Origin: Gordius sp. MW1
Taxonomy: Eukaryota; Nematomorpha; Gordioida; Gordea; Gordiidae
Reading direction: 5' to 3'
DNA: 64,000 bases
NCBI GenBank assembly: GCA_964036665.1
Contig: OZ038530.1
Span: 1,612,001-1,676,000 of the forward strand
This document shows positions 26,691 through 40,551 of this stretch, piece by piece. Below the pieces are notes generated by a model that did no database searches, was not told the origin of the DNA, and saw only the letters and a program-made list of their open reading frames with translations. Numbering within the stretch: position 1 is the stretch's first letter; every line of letters begins with the position of its first letter. The position numbers and the translations under genes were made by a program.

Positions 26691-29600
26691 GTGACCATCC
26701 GTGACCGTCCGTGACCGTCCGTGACCATACGTGACCGTCCGTGACAATCCGTGACCATCAGTGACCGTCCGTCCTTCCAACCTAAATAATGCTTAGATAG
26801 CAAATTAAAGCCAAATTATTTATTTTTTAATTGCTATGCAATTTATGGGCTCGCTTTTTTTGTCCGTCCGTTGTCCATCCGTGTCCGTCCGTCCTGCCCA
26901 ACGTAAAAAATGCTTAAATACATATCAAATTAAAGCCAAAATGATTTATTTTTTAATTGCTCTGCAATATATGGGCTCGCTTGTGTCCGTCCCTGTCCGT
27001 CCGTGTCCGTCCGTGTCGTTCCGTGACCGTCCGTTACCGTCCGTGACCATCCGTGACTATCCGGGACCATCCGTAACCATCCGTGACCGTCCGTGACCAT
27101 CCGTGACCGTCCGTGACCATCCGTGACCGTCCGTGACCATCCGTGACCGTCCGTGTCCATCCGTGACCATCCGTGACTGTCCGTGACCGTCCGTGACCAT
27201 CCGTGACCGTCCGTGACCATCCGTGACTATCCGTGACCGTCCGTGACCGTCCGTTACCATCCGTGACTATCCGTGACCGTCCGTGACGATTCGTGACCGT
27301 CCGTGACCGTCCGTGACCATCCGTGACCGTCCGTTACCATCCGTGACCGTCCGTGTCCGTCCGTTGTCCGTCCGTCCTTCCAACGTAAATAATGCTTAGA
27401 TAGATATCAAATTAAAGCCAAATTATTTATTTTTTAATTGCTATGCAATTTATGGGCTCGCTTTTTTTTGTCCGTCCGTTGTCCGTCCATGACCATCCGT
27501 GACCGTCCGTGACCATCTGTGACTATCCGTGACCGTCCGTGACCATCCGTGATAGTCCGTGACCATCCGTGACCGTGCGTGACCGTCCGTGACCATCCGT
27601 GTCCGTCCGTGACCGTCCGTGACCATCCGTCCTTCCAACGTAAATAATGCTTAGGTAGATATCAAATTAAAGCCAAATTATTTATTTTTTAATTGCTATG
27701 CAATCTATGGGCTCGCTTTTTGTTGTCCGTCCGTGACCATCCGTGACCATCCGTGACCGTCCGTGACCGTCCGTGACCGTCCGTGACCGTCCGTGACCAT
27801 CCGTGACCGTCCGTGACCGTCCGTGACCGTCCGTGACCATCCGTGACCATCCGTGACCGTCCGTCCTTTCAACGTAAATAATGCTTAGATAGATATCAAA
27901 TTAAAGCCAAATTTTTAATTTTTTTAATTGCTACTCAATTTATGGGCTCGCTTTTTGTTGTCCGTCCGTGACCGTCCGTGTCCGTCCGTGACCGTCCGTG
28001 ACCGTCCGTGACCGTCCGTGACCATCCGTGTTCGTCCGTTGTCCGTCCGTCCTTCCAACGTAAAAAATGCTTAGATAGATATCAAATTAAAGCCAAATTA
28101 TTTATTTTTTAAATGCTATGCAATTTATGGGCTCACTTTTTATTGTCCGTCCGTTGTCCGTCCGTGACCATCCGTGACCCTCCGTGTCCGTCCGTGTCCA
28201 TCCGTGACCGTCCGTTTTCCGTCCGTCCTTCCAACGTAAATAATTCTTAGATAGCAAATTAAAGCCAAATTATTTATTTTTTAATTGCTATGCAATTTTT
28301 GGGTCTCGTTTTTGTTGTCCGTCCGTTGTCCGTCCGTGTCCGTCCGTAACAGCCCGTAACTGTCCGTGTCCGTCCGTGTCCGTTCGTGTCCGTCCGTTCT
28401 CCGTCCATCCTTCCAACGTAAATAATGCTTAGATATCAAATTAAAGCCAAATTATTTATTTTTTAATTGCTATGCAATTTATGGGCTCGTATTTTGTTGT
28501 CCGTCCGTTGTGCGTCCGTGTCCGTCAGTTGTCCGTCCGTGTCCGTCCGATGTCCGTCCGTGACCGTTTGTGTCCGTCCGTGTCCGTCCGTCCTGCCCAA
28601 CGTAAATAATGCTTAGATAGATATCAAATTAAAGCCAAATTATTTATTTTTTAAATTTTTGGGTCTCGCTTTTTGTTGTCCGTACGTTGTCCGTCCGTGT
28701 CCGTCCGTCCTGCCCAACGTAAATAATGCTTAGATACATATCAAATTAAAGCCAAACTGATTTATTTTTTAATTGCTCTGCAATATATGGGCTCGCTTGT
28801 GTCCGTCCCTGTCCGTCCGTGTCGTTCCGTGACCGTCCGTTACCGTCCGTGACCATCCGTGACTATCCGTGACCATCCGCGACCATCCGCGACCATCCGC
28901 GACCATCCGTGACCATCCGTGACCGTCCGTGACCGTCCGTGACCGTCCGTGACCGTCCGTGACCATCCGTGACCGTCCGTGACCATCCGTGACCATCCGT
29001 GACCATCCGTGACAATCCGTGACCTTCCGTGACCATCCGTGACCGTCCGTGTCCATCCGTGACCATCCGTGACCGTCCGTGACCGTCCGTGACCATTCGT
29101 GACCGTCCCTGACTGTCCGTGACCATCCGTGACTATCGGTGACCGTCCGTGACCGTCCGTGACCGTCCGTGACCATCCGTGTCTATCCGTGACCGTCCGT
29201 AACCATCCGTGACCGTCCGTGACCATCCGTGACCGTCAGTGACCATCCGTGACCGTCCGTGACCATCCGTGACCGTCCGTGACCATCCGTGACCGTCCGT
29301 GATCATCCGTGACCATCCGTTACCGTCCGTGACCGTCCGTGACCGTCCGTGACCGTCCGTGACCATACGTGACCGTCCGTGACCATCCGTGACCGTCCGT
29401 CCTTCCAACGTAAATAATGCTTAGATAGCAAATTAAAGCCAATGCAATTTATGGGCTCGCTTTTTGTTGTCCGTCCGTTGTCCGTCCGTGACGATCCGTG
29501 ACGATCCGTGACCGTCCGTCCTTCCAACCTAAATAATGCTTAGATAGCAAATTAAAGCCATATTATTTATTTTTTAATTGCTATGCAATTTATGGGCTCG

Positions 29601-30164
29601 CTTTTTGTTGTCCGTACGTTGTCCGTCCGTGTCCGTCCGTCCTGCCCAACGTAAATAATGCTTAGATACATATCAAATTAAAGCCAAAATGATTTATTTT
29701 TTAATTGCTCTGCAATATATGGGCTCGCTTGTGTCCGTCCCTGTCCGTCCGTGTCCGTCCGTGTCGTTCCGTGACCGTCCGTTACCGTCCGTGACCATCC
29801 GTGACTATCCGTGACCATCCGTGACCATCCGTGACCGTCCGTGACCGTCCGTGACCATCCGTGATTGTCCGTGACCATCCGTGACCGTCCGTGACCATCC
29901 GTGACCATCCGTGACCATCCGTGACCGTCCGTGTCCATCCGGACCATCCGTGACCGTCCGTGACCGTCCGTGACCATCCGTTACCGTCCGTGACCGTCCA
30001 TGACCATCCGTGACTATCCGTGACCGTCTGTGATAGTCCGTGACAAGCCGTGACCGTCCATGACCATCCGTGACCGTCCGTGACCGTCCGTGACCATCCG
30101 TGACCGTCCGTGACCATCCGTGACCGTCCGTCCTTCCAACGTAAATAATGCTTAGATAGCAAAT
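26691..30164 (-). repeat. Inverted satellite domain (copy B)
   Basis: Duplicate of the inverted domain at 20977-24419. It is about 31 bp longer through gains and losses of whole monomers, as expected for slippage in the 10-bp arrays. The same divergent spacers recur near 26910, 28730 and 29660. Confidence 0.93.
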
Positions 30165-30443
30165 AAAAATGTTAAAAGGGGCAAGCCCCTTTAAGGGGGT
30201 ATGGGTGGGTGGGAGTATTAGTTAGTATTAGTTAGTATTAGTTAATATTAGTTAGTATTCTGTAGTGGCAGAATCTATGCCTAGAAGTTAAGATTCTAAT
30301 ATGTGTATTTACACCTTCAGTTGGTCCTTTTCGAATTTCTACTAAGCCAAGCATCTTTATTAGTAAGAATATCGTTTTTTACGCTTCTTGAGCGAAAGAT
30401 GCTTGGCTCAGTACAAATTCGAAAAAGACCAAATAAAGTACTG
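30165..30443. other. Unique junction at reverse-to-forward switch (copy B)
   Basis: 279 bp duplicate of 24420-24700. It carries a small deletion just before the hairpin, which shortens the outer stem. Confidence 0.85.
30323..30430 (-). other. Long hairpin at the satellite junction, copy B
   Basis: Arms at 30323-30358 and 30395-30430 are the same as in copy A, with the loop unchanged. The 3-bp deletion upstream removes most of the outer stem extension but leaves the 36-bp core intact. Confidence 0.7.
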
Positions 30444-33400
30444 ATGGTCACGGACGGTCACGGATGGTCACGGAGGGTCACGGACGGTCACGGATGGTCA
30501 CGGATGGTCACGGACGGTCACGGATGATCACGGACGGACAACGGACGGACAACAAAAAGCGAGCCCATAAATTGCATAGCAATTAAAAAATAAATAATTT
30601 GGCTTTAATTTGATATCTATCTAAGCATTATTTACGTTAGAAGGACGGACGGACACGGACGGTCACGGATCGTCACGGACGGTCACGTATGGTCACGGAC
30701 GGTCACGTATGGTCACGGACGGTCACGGACGATGACGGATAGTAACGGATGGTCACGGACGGTCACGGATGGTCACGGATGGTCACGGATGGTCACGGAC
30801 GGTCACGAACGGTCACGGACGGTCACGGACGGTCACGGACGGACAACAAAAAGCGAGACACATAAATTGCATAGCAATTAAAAAATAAATAATTTGGCTT
30901 TAATTTGATATCTATCTAAGCATTATTTACGTTAGAAGGACGGACGGACAACGGACGGACACGGACGGTCACAGATAGTCACGGACGGTCACGGATGGTC
31001 ACGGACGGTCACGGACGGACAACGGACGGACAACAAAAAGCAAGACACATAAATTGCATAGCAATTAAAAAATAAATAATTTGGCTTTAATTTGATATCT
31101 ATCTAAGCATTATTTACGTTGGAAGGACGGACGGACAACGGACGGACACGGACGGTCACGGACGGTCCCGGATGGTCACGGATGGACAACGGACAGACAA
31201 CAAAAAGCGAGCCCATAAATTGCATAGCAATTAAAAAATAAATTTGGCTTTAATTTGATATCTATCTAAGCATTATTTACGTTGGAAGGACGGACGGACA
31301 ACGGACGAACACGGATGGTCACGGATGGTCACGGACGGTCACGGACGGACAACGGACGGACAACAAAAAGCGAGACACATAAATGGCATAGCAATTAAAA
31401 AATAAATAATTTAGCTTTAATTTGATCTCTATCTAAGCATTATTTACGTTGGAAGGACGGACGGACCACGGACGGACACGGACGGTCACGGATGGTCACG
31501 GATGGTCACGGATGGTCACGGACGGTCACGGATAGTCACGGACGGTCACGGAGGGTCACAGACGGACAACGGACGGACAACAAAAAGCGAGACACATAAA
31601 TTGCATAGAAATTAAAGATAAATAATTTTTCTTTAATTTGATATCTATCTAAGCATTATTTACGTTGGAAGGACGGACGGACAACGGACGGACACGGACG
31701 GTCACGGACGGTCCCGGACGGTCCCGGATGGTCACGGACGGACAACGGACGGACAACAAAAAGCGAGCCCATAAATTGCATAGCAATTAAAAAATAAATA
31801 ATTTGGCTTTAATTTGCTATCTAAGCATTATTTACGATCACGGAAGGTCACGGACGGTCACGGATAGTCACGGACGGTCACGGACGGACAACGAACGGAC
31901 AACAAAAAGCGAGACACATAAATTGCATAGCCAATAAAAAAATAAATAATTTGGCTTTAATTTGATATCTATCTAAGCATTATTTACGTTGGAAGGACGG
32001 ACGGACAACGGACGGACACGGACGGTCACGGATGGTCACGGATGGTCACGGATGGTCACGGACTATCACGGATGGTCACGGACTATCACGGATGGTCACG
32101 GACTATCACGGATGGTCACGGACGGTCACGACTAGTCACGGATAGTCACTGATGGTCACGGACGGTCACGAATGGTCATGGACGATCACGGATGGTCACG
32201 GACGGTCACGGACGGACAACGGACGGACAACAAAAAGCGAGCCCATAAATTGCATAGCATTTAAAAAATAAATATTTTGGTTTTAATTTGCTATCTAAGC
32301 ATTATTTACGTTGGAAGGACGGACGGTCACGTATGGTCACGGATGGTCACGGATGGTCACGGACGGTCATGGATGGTCCCGGACGGTCACGGATGGTCAC
32401 GGACGGTCACGGATGGTCACGGATGGTCACGGATGGTCACGGACGGTCACGGATGGTCACGGACGGACAACAAAAAGCGAGCCCATAAATTGCATAGCAA
32501 TTAAAAAATAAATAATTTGGCTTTAATTTGATATCTATCTAAGCATTATTTACGTTGGAAGGAGGGACGGACAACGGACGGACACGGATGGTCACGGACG
32601 GTCACGGATGGTCACGGATGGTCACGGACGGTCACGGAGGGTCACGGACGGTCACGGAGGGTCACGGAGGGTCACGGACGGTCACGGACGGTCACGGACG
32701 GTCACGGACGGTCTCGGACGGTTACGGACGGACAACGGACGGACAACAAAAAGCGAGCCCATAAATTGCATAGCAATTAAAAAATAAATAATTTGGCTTT
32801 AATTTGCTATCTAAGCATTATTTACGTTGAAAGGACGGACGGACACGGACGGTCACGGATGGTCACGGACGGTGTAGGACGGTCACGGATGGTCACGGAC
32901 GGTCACATATGGTCACGGATGGTCACGGACGGTCACGTATAGTCACGGACGGTCACGGATGGTCACGGATGGTCACGGACGGACAACGGACGGACATCAA
33001 AAAGCGAGCCCATAAATTGCATATCAATTAAAAAATAAATAATTTGGCTTTAATTTGCTATCGAAGCATTATTTACGTTGGAAGGACGCACGGTCACGGA
33101 TCGTCACGGACGGACAACGGACGGACAACAAAAAGCGAGCCCATAAATTGCATAGCAATTAAAAAATAAATAATTTGGCTTTAATTTGCTATCTAAGAAT
33201 TGTTTAAGTTGGAAGGACGGACGGTCACGGATGGTCACGGACGGTCACGGACGGTTACGGCTGGTCACGGATGGTCACTGACGGTCACGGATAGTCACGC
33301 CACGGACGGTCACGGATGGTCACGGACTGTCACGGACGGTCACGGACTGTCACGGCTGGTCACGGATGGTTACGGACGGTCACGGATGGTCACAGACGGT

Positions 33401-35449
33401 CACGGATAGTCACGGATGGTCACGGACGGTCACGGACGGTCACGGACGGTCACGGATGGTCACGGACGGTCACGGATGGTCACGGACGGTCACGGATGGT
33501 CAAGGACGGTCACGGATAGTCACGGATAGTCACGGATGGTCACGGAGGGTCACAGTTGGTGACGGACGGACAACGGACGGACAACAAAAAGCGAGCCCAT
33601 AAATTGCAAAGCTATTTAAAAATTAATAATTTGGCTTTAATTTGCTATCTAAGCATTATTTACGTTGGAAGGACGGACGATCACGGACGGTCACGGATGT
33701 CACGGACGGTCACGGACAGTCACGGATGGTCACGGACGGTCACGGCTGATCACGGACTATCACGGATGGTCACGGACGGTCACGGATAGTCACGGATGGT
33801 CACGGACGGTCACGGATGGTCACGGAGAGTCACGGATGGTCACGGATGGTCACGGACGGTCACGGACGGTCACGGATCGTAACGGATGGTCACGGACTAT
33901 CACGGATGGTCACGGACAAGGATGGTCACGGATGGTCACGGACGGTCACGGATGGTCACGGACGGACAACGGACGGACAACAAAAAGCGAGCCCATAAAT
34001 TGCATAGCAATTAAAAAATAAATAATTAGGCTTTAATTTGATATCTATCTAAGCATTATTTACGTTGGAAGGACGGACGGACAACAGACGGACACGGATG
34101 GTCACGGACGGTCACGGATGGTCACGGACGGACAACGGACGGACAACCAAAAGCGAGCCCATAAATTGCATAGCTATTAAAAAATTAATATTTGGCTTTA
34201 ATTTGCTATCTAAGCATTATTTACGTTGGAAGGACGGACGATCACGGACGGTCACGGATAGTCACGGATAGTCAAGGACGGTCACGGACAGTCACGGATG
34301 GTCACGGACGGTCACGGACGGTGACGGCTGGTCACGGACTATCACGGATGGTCACGGACGGTCACGGATAGTCACGGATAGTCACGGATGGTCACGGATG
34401 GTCACGGACGGTCACGGATGGTCACGGACAGTCACGGATGGTCACGGACGGACAACAAAAAGCGAGCTAATAAATTGCATAGCAATTAAAAAATAAATAA
34501 TTTGGCTTTAATTTGATATCTATCTAAGCATAATTTACGTTGGAAGGACGGACGGACAACGGACGGTCGGTCACGGATGGTTACGGACGGTCACGGATGG
34601 TCACGGACGGTCACGGATAGTCACGGATGGTCACGGACGGTCACGGATGGTCACGGACCGTCACGGATGGTCAAGGACGGTCACGGATAGTCACGGATGG
34701 TCACGGACGGTCACGGAGGGTCACGGATGGTCACGGACGTACAACGGACAGACAACAAAAAGCGAGCCCATAAATTGCATAGCAATTAAAAAATAAATAA
34801 TTTGGCTTTAATTTGATATCTATCTAAGCATTATTTACGTTGGAAGGACAGACGGACAACGGACGGACACGGATAATCACGGACGGTCACGGACGGTCAC
34901 GGATGGTCACGGATGGTGACGGACGGACAACAAAAAGCGAGCCCATAAATTGCATAGCAATTAAAAAATAAATAATTTGGCTTTAATTTGCTATCTAAGC
35001 ATTATTTACGTTGGAAGGACGGACGGTCACGGATCGTCACGGACGGACAACGGACGGACAACAAAGAGCGAGCCCATAAATTGCATAGCTATTAAAAAAT
35101 TAATAATTTGGCTTTAATTTGCTATCTAAGCATTATTTACGTTGGAAGGACGGACGATCATGGACGGTCACGGATAGTCACGGACGGTCACGGACGGTCA
35201 CGGATGGTCACGGACGGTCACGGACGGTCACGGCTGGTCACGGACTATCACGGATGGTCACGGACGGTCACGGATGGTCACGGACGGTCACGGATTGTCA
35301 CGGACGGTCACGGATCGTCACGGATGGTCACGGACTATCACGGATGGTCACGGACGGTCACGTATAGTCACGGATGGTCACGGACGGTCACGGATGGTCA
35401 CGGATGGTCACGGATGGTCACGGACGGTCACGGATGGTCACGGATGCTC
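30444..35449 (+). repeat. Forward satellite domain 2, irregular cassettes
   Basis: Continuation of copy B to about 32010, then more diverged cassettes. Monomer variants GGATAGTCACGG, GGACTATCACGG and GGCTGGTCACGG are frequent. Some spacers have GCATAGCTATTAAAAAATTAAT in place of the usual palindrome, for example near 34170 and 35085. The array near 33200-33560 has several phase slips, such as TCACGCCACGG. No block-scale duplication was recognised between 32.0 and 35.4 kb. Confidence 0.9.
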
Positions 35450-38400
35450 ACGGACGGACAACAAAAAGCGAGCCCATAAATTGCATAGCAATTAAAAAAT
35501 AAATAATTTGGCTTTAATTTGCTATCTAAGCATTATTTACGTTGGAAGGACGGACGGACAACGGACGGACACGGATGGTCACGGACGGTCACGGATGGTC
35601 ACGGACGGTCACGGATAGTCACGGATGGCCACGGACGGTCACGGATGGTCACGGACGGTCACGGACGGTCACGGACGGTCACGGATAGTCACGGATGGTC
35701 ACGGACGGTCACGGACGGTCACGTATGGTCACGGATGGTCACGGACGGACAACGGACGGACAACAAAAAGCGAGCCCATAAATTGCATAGCAATTAAAAA
35801 ATAAATAATTTGGCTTTAATTTGATATCTATCTAAGCATTATTTAAGTTGGAAGGACAGACGGACAACGGACGGACACGGATAATCACGGACGGTCACGG
35901 ATGGTCACGGATGATCACGGAAGGACAACGGACGGACAACAAAAAGCGAGCCCATAAATTGCATAGCAATTAAAAAATAAATAATTTGGCTTTAATTTGC
36001 TATCTAAGCATTATTTACGTTGGAAGGACGGACGGACAACGGACGGACACGGATGGTCACGGACGGTCACGGACGGTCACGGATGGTCACGGACGGACAA
36101 CGGACGGACAACAAAAAGCGAGCCCATAAATTGCATAGCTATTAAAAAATTAATAATTTGGCTTTAATTTGCTATCTAAGCATTATTTAGGTTGGAAGGA
36201 CGGACGGTCACGGACGGTCACGGACGGTCACGGGTGGTCACGGATGGTCACGGATGGTCACGGACGGTCACGGCTGATCACGGACTATCACGGATGGTCA
36301 CGGATCGTCACGGACGGTCACGGATGGTCACGGACGGTCACGGATCGTCACGGACGGTCACGGATCGTCACGGACGATCACGGATCGTCACGGACGGTCA
36401 CGGATCGTCACGGATAGTCACGGATCGTCACGGACGGTCACGGATCGTCACGGACGGTCACGGATGGTCACGGACGGTCATGGATGGTCACGGACGGTCA
36501 CGGACGGTCACGGACGGTCACGGACGGTCACGGACGGTCACGGATGGTCACGGACTATCACGGATGGTCACGGACGGTTCCGGATAGTCACGGATGGTCT
36601 CGGACGGTCACGGATGGTCACGGATGGTCACGGACGGTCACGGATGGTCACGGATGGACAACAAAAAGCGAGCCCATAAATTGCATAGCAATTAAAAATT
36701 AATAATTTGGCTTTAATTTTATATGTATCTAAGCATTATTTACGTTGGGCAAGACGGACGGACACGGACGGACAACAGACGGACAACAAAAAGCGAGCCC
36801 ATAAATTGCATAGCAATTAAAAAATAAATAATTTGGCTTTAATTTGCTATCTAAGCATTATTTACGTTGGAAGGACGGACGGACAACGGACGGACACGGA
36901 TGGTCACGGACGGTCACGGACGGTCACGGATGGTCACGGACGGACAACGGACGGACAACAAAAAGCGAGCCCATAAATTGCATAGCTATTAAAAAATTAA
37001 TAATTTGGCTTTAATTTGCTATCTAAGCATTATTTAGGTTGGAAGGACGGACGGTCACGGACGGTCACGGGTGGTCACGGATGGTCACGGACGGTCACGG
37101 CTGATCACGGACTATCACGGATGGTCACGGATCGTCACGGACGGTCACGGATCGTCACGGACGGTCACGGATCGTCACGGACGGTCACGGATCGTCACGG
37201 ACGGTCACGGATGGTCACGGACGGTCACGGACGGTCACGGACGGTCACGGATGGTCACGGACTATCACGGATGGTCACGGACGGTTCCGGATAGTCACGG
37301 ATGGTCTCGGACGGTCACGGATGGTCACGGATGGTCACGGACGGTCACGGATGGTCACGGATGGACAACAAAAAGCGAGCCCATAAATTGCATAGCAATT
37401 AAAAATTAATAATTTGGCTTTAATTTGATATCTATCTAAGCATTATTTACGTTGGAAGGACGGACGGACAACGGACGGACACGGACGGTCACGGATGGTC
37501 ACAGACGGTCACGGATAGTCACGGATGGTCACGGACGGTCACGGATGGTCACGCAATTAAAAAATAAATAATTTGGCTTTGATTTGATATCTATCTAAGC
37601 ATTATTTACGTTGGAAGGACGGACGGACAACGGACGGACACGGACGGTCACGGATGGTTACGGACGGTCACGGATGGTCACGGACAGTCACGGATAGTCA
37701 CGGATGGTCACGGACGGTCACGGACGGTCACAGTAGGTCACGGATGGTCACGGACGGTCACGGATGGTCAAGGACGGTCACGGATAGTCACGGATGGTCA
37801 CGGACGGTCACGGAGGGTCACAGATGGTCACGGACGGACAACGGACGGACAACAAAAAGCGAGCCCATAAATTGCATAGCAATTAAAAAATAAATAATTT
37901 GGCTTTAATTTGATATCTATCTAAGCATTATTTACGTTGGAAGGACAGACGGACAACGGACGGACACGGATAATCACGGACGGTCACGGATGGTCACGGA
38001 TGGTCACGGACGGACAACGGACGGACAACAAAAAGCGAGCCCATAAATTGCATAGCAATTAAAAAATAAATAATTTGGCTTTAATTTGCTATCTAAGCAT
38101 TATTTACGTTGGAAGGACGGACGATCACGGACGGTCACGGATGGTCACGGACGGTCACGGACGGTCACGGCTGGTCACGGACTATCACGGATGGTCACGG
38201 ACGGTCACGGACGGTCACGGACGGTCACGGACGGTCACGGACGGTCACGGACGGTCACGGATTGTCAAGGACGGTCACGGATCGTCACGGATGGTCACGG
38301 ACTATCACGGATGGTCACGGACGGTCACGTATAGTCACGGATGGTCACGGACGGTCACGGATGGTCACGGACGGTCACGGATGGTCACGGATGGTCATGG

Positions 38401-40551
38401 ACGGTCACGGATGGTCACGGATGGTCAGGACGGACAACAAAAAGCGAGCCCATAAATTGCATAGCAATTAAAAAATAAATAATTTGGCTTTAATTTGATA
38501 TCTATCTAAGCATTATTTACGTTGGAAAGACGGACGGACAACGGACGGACACGGACGGTCACGGATGGTCACGGATGGTCACGGACGGTCACGGATAGTC
38601 ACGGATGGTATTAAAAAATAAATAATTTGGCTTTAATTTGATATCTATCTAAGCATTATTTACGTTGGAAGGACAGACGGACAACGGACGAACACGGATA
38701 ATCATGGACGGTCACGGATGGTCACGGATGGTCACGGACGGACAACGGACGGACAACAAAAAGCGAGCCCATAAATTGCATAGCAATTAAAAAATAAATA
38801 ATTTGGCTTTAATTTGCTATCTAAGCATTATTTACGTTGGAAGGATGGACGGTCATGGATCGTCACGGACGGACAACGGACGGACAACAAAGAGCGAGCC
38901 CATAAATTGCATAGCAATTAAAAAATAAATAATTTGGCTTTAATTTGCTATCTAAGCATTTTTTACGTTGGAAGGACGGACGGTCACGGATGGTCACGGA
39001 TTGTCACGGACGGTCACGTATGGTCACTGACGGTCACGGATGGTCACGGACGGTCACGGATGGTCACGGACGGTCACGGATGGTCACGGACGGTCACGGA
39101 TAGTCACGGACGGTCACGGACGGTCACGGATGGTCACGGACGGTCACGCATGGTCACGGATGGTCACGGATGATCACGGACGGTCACGAACGGTCACGGA
39201 ACGACACGGACGGACACGGACGGACAGGGACGGACACAAGCGAGCCCATATATTGCAGAGCAATTAAAAAATAAATCATTTTGGCTTTAATTTGATATGT
39301 ATCTAAGCATTATTTACGTTGGGCAGGACGGACGGACACGGACGGACAACAGACGGACAACAAAAAGCGAGCCCATAAATTGCATAGCAATTAAAAAATA
39401 AATCATTTGGCTTTAATTTGCTATCTAAGCATTATTTACGTTGGAAGGACGGACGGACAACGGACGGAGATGGTCATGGACGGTCACGGATGGTCAGGAC
39501 GGTCACGGATGGTCACGGACGGACAACGGACGGACAACAAAAAGCGATCCCATAAATTGCATAGCTATTAAAAAATTAATAATTTGGCTTTAATTTGCTA
39601 TCTAAGCATTATTTACGTTGGAAGGACGGACGGTCACGGACGGTCACGGGTGGTCACGGATGGTCACGGACGGTCATGGCTGATCACGGACTATCACGGA
39701 TGGTCACGGATCGTCACGGACGGTCACGGATCGTCGCGGACGGTCACGGATCGTCACGGACGGTCACGGAGGACGGTGGATCGTCACGGACGGTCACGGA
39801 TCGTCACGGACGGTCACGGATGGTCACGGACGGTCACGGACGCTCACGGACTATCACGGATAATCACGGACGGTCACGGATAGTCACGGATGGTCTCGGA
39901 CGGTCACGGATGGTCACGGACGGTCACGGATGGTCACGGATGGACAACAAAAAGCGAGCCCATAAATTGTATAGCAATTAAAAATTAATAATTTGGCTTT
40001 AATTTGATATCTATCTAAGCATTATTTACGTTGGAAGGACGGACGGACAACGGACGGACGTGGACGGTCACGGATGGTCACGGACAGTCACGGATGGTCA
40101 CAGACGGTCACGGATAGTCACGGATGGTCACGGACGGTCACGGACGGTCACGGACGGTCACGGATGGTCACGGACTCACAACGGACGGACAACAAAAAGC
40201 GAGCCCATAAATTGTATAGCAATTAAAAAATAAATAATTTGGCTTTAATTTGATATCTATCTAAGCATTATTTACGTTGGAAAGACGGACGGACAACGGA
40301 CAGACACGGATCATCACGGACGGTCACGGACGGTCACGGACAGTCACGGATGGTGACGGATGGTCACGGACGGACAACGGACGGACAACAAAAAGCAAGC
40401 CCATAAATTGCATAGCAATTAAAAAATAAATAATTAGCTTTAATTTGATATCTATCTAAGCATTATTTACGTTGGGCACAACGGACAGACATGAACGGAC
40501 ACGGACGGACACGGACGGTCACGGACGGACACGGACGGACAACTGACGGAC
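35450..40551 (+). repeat. 5.1-kb tandem duplication, copy 1
   Basis: Multi-cassette block repeated at an offset of 5102 bp. Markers include the array near 36190-36650 rich in GGATCGTCACGG, the spacer with AATTTTATATGTATC near 36716, the array fused to GCAATTAAAAAATAAAT near 37554, the array fused to ATTAAAAAATAAAT near 38608, and the divergent CATATATTGCAGAGC spacer near 39248. Confidence 0.93.

Larger units (their letters stand above)
26304..32010. repeat. 5.7-kb segmental duplication, copy B
   Basis: Tandem copy of 20590-26303. Differences include loss or gain of whole 10-bp monomers in the inverted arm, a 3-bp deletion near 30320, extra monomers near 29340, and scattered substitutions. 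Similarity ends near 32010, where the cassette at 26250 in copy A has different monomers. Confidence 0.88.
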
